Both the position numbers and the translations under genes were made by a program. A stretch of DNA of 64,000 bases, from assembly GCF_023585685.1 (NCBI RefSeq), contig NZ_CP097764.1:124001-188000 (forward strand), in the 5' to 3' direction. Positions 41,057 through 49,887 of this stretch are shown here, piece after piece; position 1 is the stretch's first letter, and every line of letters begins with the position of its first letter. The notes below the pieces were generated by a model that made no database searches, was not told the DNA's origin, and saw only the letters and a list, made by a program, of their open reading frames with translations. The stretch is from Blochmannia endosymbiont of Camponotus sp. C-003. GTDB lineage: Bacteria > Pseudomonadota > Gammaproteobacteria > Enterobacterales > Enterobacteriaceae.

Positions 41057-41794
41057 AATTTATAATAATATTAAAGGTATAAATGATTTATGAAATATGT
41101 AATATAAGGATTTTGTGTTTTATAATATTTATTTATGCAAATATATACGGATAGTAATAGTATATCGAATCATTTGTATGTTTTATAATGTTTAAATTTG
41201 TAAAATATGTATTTTGGAAAAACAAATATCTTTTGATTCATATAGAATACCGTAATCAAAAGATATTTGTTTAAGCTATAAATATAAATGATATAATATA
41301 TCCAATGATATCATCGTCATTTAAAGTAACATAAAATATATTATATGTGTTTTAGTCAATATGCTATCAATCAATTATTATTTTATCCAAACATGTTGTG
41401 ATTATCGCCATAATACATTCAATATATGGATAAATCATGATAGATCAAGATATTTTTTATGTGATTAATCTTTGAAAGATATAATTAAAGAAGTGAATCT
41501 AAATATTGTAGATAGTTGTTTTTTATTTAATGAGTCAGTATTAGAGCAATACATTTAATTTATTTCTATTTTTTTATTAGTATAAATGTAATATTTGTTA
41601 TTTTTTTTATTTATATACATTAGTTGATATATCAGTATTTACTGATATGTGAGCATAGAATGTAGATTCTTAATTGTTATATTTATATATACAAACAAGT
41701 ATATAACGATGTTATTCATTAAAACACAATATCTCCTTGTGTAATCGATAAGAAAGTATTGTTGATTTGTAATTATGTAGAATGAGATTTTTTT
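41057..41794. other. Divergent spacer of mnmA and mntR
   Basis: About 740 AT-rich bases with both promoters expected. The only clear structure is the 19-bp inverted repeat at 41220-41272. No open frame or RNA gene recognised. Confidence 0.5.
41220..41272. repeat. Perfect 19-bp inverted repeat between mnmA and mntR
   Basis: AAACAAATATCTTTTGATT (41220-41238) is followed by a 15-base loop and its exact reverse complement (41254-41272). A 19-bp perfect palindrome arm is far beyond chance even in AT-rich sequence. It lies upstream of both divergent genes, 164 bases before the mnmA start and 523 before mntR, so it is not in the usual place for a terminator of either. Confidence 0.85.
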
Positions 41795-42259
41795 ATGACT
41801 AAAAATAATATAGAAATATTGTCCAATAATTTAGCATGTTTTATAAAAAAAACAGATAATTTACAAGGATTTATCCAGGTTCGAGCAGCACATCGACGTG
41901 AGCGTATTGATGATTATATTGAATTAATTGCAGATTTAATTCAAGAGCGTGGGGAAGCTCGTCAAGTAGATTTAGCATTAAGACTTGGAGTAAGGCAACC
42001 AACAGTAGCGAAAATGTTAAAAAAGTTACTTGCTTCCTCTTTGATTAAGCAAAAACGTTATTGTGGAGTGTCGTTGACAGAGCAAGGGAGACAATTGGCT
42101 AATGAAAATCATATACGACATAAAATTGTAAAAACTTTTTTAATAGATTTAGGTGTTAACAAGAAAATTGCGCAAAGAGATGCAGAAGGAATGGAACATC
42201 ATGTCAGCAATGAAACATTGTTAGCGTTTTTTCAATTTTCTGAGCGCTTCAATAGATGA
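41795..42259 (+). CDS. mntR: Manganese-responsive transcriptional regulator MntR
   Basis: MntR is a DtxR-family repressor that binds Mn(II) and controls manganese uptake and export. The 154-residue protein aligns with E. coli MntR (155). An N-terminal winged helix (about residues 35-95, including the [23 protein letters not shown] helix-turn-helix) is followed by the metal-binding and dimerisation helices, with the ligand-rich [15 protein letters not shown] segment conserved. The SH3-like domain found in longer DtxR proteins is absent, as in E. coli. Neither mntH nor mntP is in this window. Retention of a metal sensor in a reduced genome is noteworthy. Confidence 0.93.
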   Translation: MTKNNIEILSNNLACFIKKTDNLQGFIQVRAAHRRERIDDYIELIADLIQERGEARQVDLALRLGVRQPTVAKMLKKLLASSLIKQKRYCGVSLTEQGRQLANENHIRHKIVKTFLIDLGVNKKIAQRDAEGMEHHVSNETLLAFFQFSERFNR

Positions 42260-42723
42260 TTATCTATTTACTTTACATAGATATATATAAGAAGCAATAA
42301 GTTTAAATATTCTGTATTATAAATCATTTTGTAACCTACAATGGTGTTATAGATGTTTTTATTTGGGTTTTTATTTTAATAATTTTTTGTTTAAATTTAT
42401 TTAAGAGGTTATTATTTCATTTGAATAAAATAAACGTATAAAACTTATGTTATCTTTATTTATTCAACAAAATATTTTGTTATATGTAAAATCATCAATG
42501 TTTTGATATTTTTAGTATATACTTTAAATATAATTATTTACATGATAAAAAAGGTAACATGAATCATGATGTATTTATATATAAATGTATATATATAAAT
42601 AAATGTTCCTACATATTTTAATTGTTAATTTTATGGAAAACTAATTTTTAAAATATGAAAACATCACTTTTATATAATGATTTTATGAAAAAGTTTATAT
42701 TTTGATTATAAAATCATGAAATT
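42260..42723. other. Spacer between mntR and emtA
   Basis: About 460 AT-rich bases with nothing recognised. Confidence 0.45.
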
Positions 42724-43368
42724 ATGAAGATATGTATAATATATTTAGTTGTAATTTTTCTATTCACAACTTGTGCTCAAAAAAATATTGAAAAAAATGC
42801 TACATGGACATTATATACTAATTCAAAATACAATGCAATTTATCTTCCTAAACGTATGACACCATCTATGTATAATGATTATATTCATTATTGTGCTATG
42901 AGTTATGGAGTAGATGCGTCTTTAGTGAAAGCTATTATTCAAGTAGAATCTAATTATAATCCGACCGTGATCAGTAAATCTAATGCTGTTGGATTAATGC
43001 AACTTAAAGCGGATACTGCAGGAAGAGATGCTTATCGTTTAAAAGGGTGGAGAGGAGAGCCTAGTGTTCATGAATTGAAAAATGCTGCTATTAATATTGA
43101 TCTCGGCACTGCTTATTTATCTATATTGCAAAAACAATTGGAAGGAATTATTGATGCAAAAACTAGACGTTACGCTATAATTGTCGCTTATGTGAATGGG
43201 TTAGGTGCGTTGTTGAAAACATTTTCTATTGATCGTAATTGTGCTATTGAAAAAATAAACAAACTTGATCCGGAACAATTTTACCAATATATACAGTCTC
43301 ATCATCCATCTAAACAAGCACAACGTTATTTGTCTAAAGTTAATTCTATTTATGTTGCGAAAAATTAA
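42724..43368 (+). CDS. emtA: Membrane-bound endo-type lytic transglycosylase EmtA
   Basis: EmtA (MltE) cleaves peptidoglycan strands internally, forming 1,6-anhydromuramyl ends. The lytic transglycosylase fold is clear: catalytic Glu75 in IIQVESNYNP, then SKSNAVGLMQLKADTAGRDAYR, GWRGEP, ELKNAAINIDLGTAYL and AYVNGLGALLKTF, matching EmtA better than MltC. The N-terminus is hydrophobic with Cys17, but the residues before it (FTT) do not make a standard lipobox, so anchoring is uncertain. Length is 214 residues against 203. It stands alone between two long spacers. Confidence 0.92.
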   Translation: MKICIIYLVVIFLFTTCAQKNIEKNATWTLYTNSKYNAIYLPKRMTPSMYNDYIHYCAMSYGVDASLVKAIIQVESNYNPTVISKSNAVGLMQLKADTAGRDAYRLKGWRGEPSVHELKNAAINIDLGTAYLSILQKQLEGIIDAKTRRYAIIVAYVNGLGALLKTFSIDRNCAIEKINKLDPEQFYQYIQSHHPSKQAQRYLSKVNSIYVAKN

Positions 43369-44234
43369 TGATAATAGTAAGTGATTTATACTAAAAATTT
43401 TATTTTTGATAAGTTTTGTGAGATGTATGTCAATGATAATTGTGATTTTTGACGAAACATATTATTGGAATAATTTATTCAATTAAGTTGGATATTTATA
43501 ATTTAAATAAGTAAATGGATATATTTAGTTTTAGTCGGTATCGAAATGAATGAATATAGATGTCGATAGACTTTTGGACGATAATGAATTGTTGTTCTAA
43601 TTAAGTTAAGGTGTTTATAACGATATTATAAATATAAAAAAAATACTTTTTAAAACTAAACGATTAACAAGCATTTTATTTAGCGCATAATCTATGTATA
43701 AAATTTTGATGGATAATATAGATATTTATATATATCTGATGATATGCATTTAATTATTGTTGTGCACAGTACGTATATCAGTTTATCTGCATGATTTAGA
43801 TATAATATGATTTTTATTTGTATTATTTTATCAGACAATGAATTAGAAAACAATAATTTTTTTAATTTTTGTGATTATTATTGTTTATAATGTAATTTTT
43901 TAGTAAAGATTAAATAATGATGAGTAATATAGTGAACGTTGTTGACAATATGACATTGTGTGTTAAACAAATAGATTAATAGATATATCATAATGTTCGT
44001 TAAATTGTAGTAAAAAAAAGAAGGTGCTTTTAATTTGGTTAATTTATTTGATTAAATTTATAAATAGTTGCTTTAATTAAAGAAGTAAGTTATAGATTGA
44101 AGGAAATATATAAAGAAATGTATACATATTGTTAATATGTTACTGGTAATTATTAAATGATAATTAACACGTTTAGAGTATCTATCAAGATGTAATGCGA
44201 TATGAGTTTTAATTAAATAAGCTATTTGACTATT
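43369..44234. other. Spacer between emtA and the membrane regulator
   Basis: About 870 AT-rich bases between converging genes. No gene, RNA or clear terminator recognised. Confidence 0.45.
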
Positions 44235-44873
44235 CTATGTAATTTCAGTGCACTGCGTAGTGCAGTCGTTACATTCAAATCCCAATTCTGAATGAAAAGT
44301 ACAAATATTGCATGAGTTTATTTCTTTACAACAATATAATTTAATATGATCTTTTTTAGTATATAAATATACGAAACCAATACTAATTAATATTGCGACC
44401 ATTATCGTCAGAGTAATCATATATTTTATATGAGCTTTTATATTTAGCAAAATAGAAGATGATAATGAATTATTGTTTTGATCTGTGGTTTTATATGGGA
44501 GAGGAGACACATATGGGCGATCTTCGTGTATTTTTTCTATGATCAATTGATTGTTTAGCTTTAGTCCTCGTTTGGGAATAGTTATGATGGATGAAGAATC
44601 TAATCCGAAAGAAGTGAAAGTTTTTCGTATTAAACTAATTTGTTGATTTAAGTTTCCGTTAGATGGTTCAAGTCCATAAGATCTCCAAACGGTTGAAAAT
44701 AAGTGTTCTCGAGTGACTGGTGCGCAAATATCAATATTGCGGTGTTTAATCAGTTCTTCTAATACCCTTCCAGCAGAATTAGACATTTTTACTGATGTTC
44801 TGGAATCAGTTAATAATGTCAGAGTATATTCTGTAGTATCAAATATTATAGTTGATTGAATGACATATTTCAT
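44235..44873 (-). CDS. ToxR/CadC-like membrane-anchored winged-helix regulator with Cys-rich tail
   Basis: I do not recognise a named orthologue. The first about 110 residues form an OmpR/PhoB-type winged helix: an N-terminal beta sheet (YVIQSTIIFDTTEYTLTLL), VTREHLFSTVWRSYGLEP, the recognition-helix region NGNLNQQISLIRKTF and the wing ITIPKRGLKLN. A linker (110-145) is followed by one membrane helix (about 151-171), so the C-terminal 40 residues should be periplasmic. That tail holds seven cysteines (181, 182, 188, 191, 201, 204, 208), including CNIC and CNDC pairs. This is the ToxR/CadC plan, with a small cysteine-rich sensor in place of a large one. It diverges from the copper-receptor gene, 603 bases away, and may control it. 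A metal- or redox-sensing role is inference. Confidence 0.85.
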   Translation of the reverse strand: MKYVIQSTIIFDTTEYTLTLLTDSRTSVKMSNSAGRVLEELIKHRNIDICAPVTREHLFSTVWRSYGLEPSNGNLNQQISLIRKTFTSFGLDSSSIITIPKRGLKLNNQLIIEKIHEDRPYVSPLPYKTTDQNNNSLSSSILLNIKAHIKYMITLTIMVAILISIGFVYLYTKKDHIKLYCCKEINSCNICTFHSELGFECNDCTTQCTEIT

Positions 44874-45476
44874 TTAATTACTCTATATGAACTGTGCATG
44901 GGTGAATCAACATTTACACCATTGTTTAAATAAGGTTCAAATAATATAATTTTTTTTGACTAAAATATATAATAAATACTATAAAAAATATTTCATCATG
45001 AAAATGCATTAACATGATTGTAATTTATGTTGCTTAGATTGCAGATGTATTTACAGTTTATTTATTGATAGTATAACAATATTTTATAAAAATCTAGTTT
45101 ATTAAAATATGTGTTAGGAAAATGAATATTATTTTAATAATTGATTTGTTTAGTTAGTTCTTTTAATAAATTAAATAAATTATGTTGATGAAACTGTAGT
45201 TTGAGTATGCAGTATAGTAACTATTTTAGTTGTATCAGTGTTAATATAATATTTAAAAAGTTTAATATCGCGTAGGTTGTAATTTTTTTAAGGATTATGA
45301 TATTTGTAAAGAGTATAAATATTTCACGTGTAATTAGCAATGATCGGTTTTCAATTGAGATTGTTGATATTGTTGATTTATCTAATTTTATATTAGAAGA
45401 AATTGAGTTTTTAATATATATTGTGTGGATGATTGTTTAATTTTGTAAGAAGTATGTAATAGTTACGAGAATATAT
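44874..45476. other. Divergent control region of regulator and copper receptor
   Basis: About 600 bases between the divergent regulator and receptor genes, containing the possible 47-codon ORF at 45297-45440. Regulator binding sites would be expected here. I could not define a convincing repeated operator by eye. Confidence 0.45.
45297..45440 (+). CDS. Possible 47-residue small protein or leader peptide upstream of the receptor
   Basis: An ATG at 45297 with AAGGAT three bases upstream opens a 47-codon frame ending in TAA at 45438-45440, 36 bases before the receptor start. The product begins MIFVKSINISRVISNDRFSI, has an acidic middle (EIVDIVDL, EEIEF) and a hydrophobic end (LIYIVWMIV). I recognise no family. 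The ribosome-binding site, orientation and closeness to the receptor suggest a leader or co-transcribed small protein, but a frame of this length can occur by chance, so confidence is low. Confidence 0.25.
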   Translation: MIFVKSINISRVISNDRFSIEIVDIVDLSNFILEEIEFLIYIVWMIV

Positions 45477-47636
45477 ATGGTATATGGAAAACTTTTTTAT
45501 ACTTTTAAACAGTTAATCCATATGATGTCATCTTTGGTATGTTTTGTAGTAATCATATTTATTTTTAATGGTTCTCAAGCTTATTCAAATAATGTATCCG
45601 TTATGCATAAACCTCAAGATACTTCGATATCAATATCTAGTGGTATACAAAAATTACCCATATTATTTCAAGAAAAAATGAATGATGATGTCATAACTAT
45701 TATTTTACCAAAAAATTCTCCACTGATTGTTAGCGATTCTCCTTCAATATCTTTGCAATCGTTGTATGTAGTGGATGCTTCTGATTATTTGAAAAGTATT
45801 GCGGGATTTTCTGTGATTCGTAATGGAGGAGTAAATAATGAACCAGTGTTTAGGGGAATGTTTGGATCTCGAATACGCATTTTGATGGATAGTGGGGAAA
45901 TACTTGGTGCGTGTTTTTCTCATATGGATCCTGTTAGTGCTTATATTTTTCCAGAGACTTTTGATATTTTGAATATTATTAAAGGTCCGCAGACAGTACT
46001 ATGGGGCCCTGCAACATCTGCGGGTACATTACAATTTGAACGATATCACCCTCGTTTTGATAAGCCAAAAATTCAATTGCGAAGTAATATAACAATCGGT
46101 GCAAATAATAAAATAGATAAAAATATAGATAGTATTATGGGGAATAAACATGGCTATATTAGATTAATAGGCAATATTTCTCGTTCAGACGATTATCATG
46201 ATGGCAATAAAGGGCAGGTACATTCTGCGTGGTATAAATGGAACGCTGATGCGATTTTATCATGTAATCTAAGTACAGATACATATCTAGAAGTTAGTTT
46301 GGGACAAGGAAATGGCACTGCAAATTATGCTGCTCGACCCATGGATGGATTATGTTTTGCTAGAGAAAGTTATGGACTGAAAATGGAAACCACAGATATC
46401 AGTAAAGTGTTGGATAAAATTGAATTGCAAGCTTGGCGTAATTATGTTAACCATATTATGGCTGATACTGTATCTCATAGTACAGGATTGTCCACTACCA
46501 AAAAATGTTGCGGGTTTAATGGCAATGTTAATAATAATGTTGATCGTTTAATATGGGGTGTACGAGGTATTGCTGTATCTCAGTGGGACAACATCAAATG
46601 TTGTAGTGGTGCAGATGTTCAAATTAATACACATAGAGCATATTTGGAATATGATTCTGATTGGAAATCGGATATTCTCTCTAGAGATGCTGGTATATTT
46701 ACTGAATTGACTGTGAATTCATTATCAAACAGGAGATTGATTGGAGGTACGCGACTAGAATACAGTGTAATTAATTTTAATAATTGTTCTAAATATAAGC
46801 GAAACGGTATGGTATATCCTTCTGGGTTTATACGTTATGAGGATGAGATTAGTCCGTTGTTGTCGTATTATGTTGGTGTAGGAACGAGTTTGCGTTTTCC
46901 TGATTTTTGGGAATTGTTTTATACTAAATCCGGTAACGACATTAATATAGACGATATTTTTCAATTAAAACCTGAAAAAGCTGTTCAAATAGACATAGGA
47001 ACGTGTTTTCAATATCTACAAATGAATGGATGGATATCATCTTATGCTGGATATGTTAAAGATTTTATTTTATGTAATCATCCTAATGATGATACTATGC
47101 GAGATAGTAGTATTAATTACGCGGAAAACATCTATGCTAAAATATGTGGTACTGAAGCCGGATTGAATTATCAATTTAATGATCATTGGCGCACTGAAAC
47201 AAATATATCGTGGGCTTGGGGTATGAATATTGATGATGGCTGTATTTTATTTAGAAATCCTCCATTAGAAGGTAGGATTATATGTCAATGGATACAAGGG
47301 AGTTGTAGTATAGCTGCAAAATGGAGGTTGGCATTAGCACAATCTGTTAATAATTCGTTGATGCTGTCGAAATCGAAGTCTGTTGTTCCTAAAAATATGT
47401 TGTCTTATACGGGTGTAGATTGTCATCCTGCTTCAGGATTTGGAATATTATCCATGCATTTGACATGGAAAGGTTCTCAGTTTTATAAATTTAGTGTCGG
47501 TGTAGATAATTTATTAAATCATAATTATAGAGAATATCTGAATTCGTGTGTCCATAAACGATTTGGATATTCTGATGGTACTTTGATTTATGAACCAGGG
47601 CGCACTTGGTGGATTAAATTAGGGATGGAATTATAA
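45477..47636 (+). CDS. TonB-dependent copper receptor, OprC/NosA family
   Basis: A 719-residue outer-membrane receptor. A signal peptide (hydrophobic residues 18-36, ending SQA) is followed by a TonB-box-like DVITIIL (71-77), a plug domain and a beta barrel ending in the aromatic-rich RTWWIKLGMEL. The plug keeps OprC/NosA-type sequence: ASDYLKSIAGFSVIRNGG, PVFRGMFGSRIRIL, YIFPETFD and IKGPQTVLWGP. The copper-site motif CxxxM is Cys146-Met150 (ACFSHM) and HxM is His326-Met328 (NHIM), the 180-residue spacing I recall for OprC. Uptake of copper is therefore likely, powered by TonB-ExbB-ExbD, which are not in this window. The mature protein has about 16 cysteines, unusual for a barrel. ATGs at codons 16 and 17 are possible alternative starts. 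No specific gene name is assigned. Confidence 0.88.
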   Translation: MVYGKLFYTFKQLIHMMSSLVCFVVIIFIFNGSQAYSNNVSVMHKPQDTSISISSGIQKLPILFQEKMNDDVITIILPKNSPLIVSDSPSISLQSLYVVDASDYLKSIAGFSVIRNGGVNNEPVFRGMFGSRIRILMDSGEILGACFSHMDPVSAYIFPETFDILNIIKGPQTVLWGPATSAGTLQFERYHPRFDKPKIQLRSNITIGANNKIDKNIDSIMGNKHGYIRLIGNISRSDDYHDGNKGQVHSAWYKWNADAILSCNLSTDTYLEVSLGQGNGTANYAARPMDGLCFARESYGLKMETTDISKVLDKIELQAWRNYVNHIMADTVSHSTGLSTTKKCCGFNGNVNNNVDRLIWGVRGIAVSQWDNIKCCSGADVQINTHRAYLEYDSDWKSDILSRDAGIFTELTVNSLSNRRLIGGTRLEYSVINFNNCSKYKRNGMVYPSGFIRYEDEISPLLSYYVGVGTSLRFPDFWELFYTKSGNDINIDDIFQLKPEKAVQIDIGTCFQYLQMNGWISSYAGYVKDFILCNHPNDDTMRDSSINYAENIYAKICGTEAGLNYQFNDHWRTETNISWAWGMNIDDGCILFRNPPLEGRIICQWIQGSCSIAAKWRLALAQSVNNSLMLSKSKSVVPKNMLSYTGVDCHPASGFGILSMHLTWKGSQFYKFSVGVDNLLNHNYREYLNSCVHKRFGYSDGTLIYEPGRTWWIKLGMEL

Positions 47637-47751
47637 ACAATGAAAGATATAAAAAATAGTGTAATAAATCAAGATATACAGATTAGTATCCGTAATTCCT
47701 TTGTAAGGTGCATATATATAAAAGTTTGAAACTATATTGTGGAGCTTTTTA

Positions 47752-47970
47752 TTATCGACTACGAAAAATAATTCTTCCTTTACTTAAATCGTATGGTGTT
47801 AGTTCAACAGTTACTTTATCTCCTGTTAATATTCGAATATAGTTTTTTCTAATTTTACCAGAAATATGTGCTATAATGACGTGTCCATTTTCTAATTTTA
47901 CACGAAACATCGTATTAGGTAAGGTATCTAATATGATACCGTGCATTTCGAAATTATCTTCTTTTGTCAT
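47752..47970 (-). CDS. infA: Translation initiation factor IF-1
   Basis: IF-1 binds the ribosomal A site during initiation. The 72-residue OB-fold protein has the E. coli length and is nearly identical, including [35 protein letters not shown] and the C-terminal [13 protein letters not shown]. The first residues are MTKEDNFEM. It converges with the receptor gene across 115 bases. In E. coli aat, cydC and cydD lie between infA and trxB; here only an empty spacer remains. Confidence 0.98.
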   Translation of the reverse strand: MTKEDNFEMHGIILDTLPNTMFRVKLENGHVIIAHISGKIRKNYIRILTGDKVTVELTPYDLSKGRIIFRSR

Positions 47971-48440
47971 TATGATCTCTAAAAAATTAAAAATTGGTCT
48001 AAAATTTTCTCATAAGATTAAAATATAATCAAGTGTTGATTATCGTGCATACGATAATTTAAATATTTAAATTTAATAAATTCAGGAGTTTATTTTTCAA
48101 ATATAGTTATAAATAACAAACAACTATAATAGAGCATAATAGGGTCTATATTGTTAAAAGTTAGTTATTTATTGTGTTTATTTTTAGATGTGTGTATTTT
48201 TGTTTTAAAGTACGAATCTTATTTTTATGTTGTATTGCATATATTCAAGTTACAATATACTTATATATATATTGTATAGTCAAATTTATATATTTATTTA
48301 AACGTTGTTACTGTGTATATTAAGTAGCATGCAGGTATTAGTTATATTTGTTAAATATTAATGTGGATTTTTGTATTTTATAAATATAGATAATTACAAA
48401 TTTTATTTATAAATTAATAAATAATTATTAGAATGTGCTT
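47971..48440. other. Spacer between infA and trxB
   Basis: About 470 AT-rich bases in place of the E. coli genes aat, cydC and cydD; no remnant recognised. Confidence 0.45.
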
Positions 48441-49887
<1,447 letters not shown>

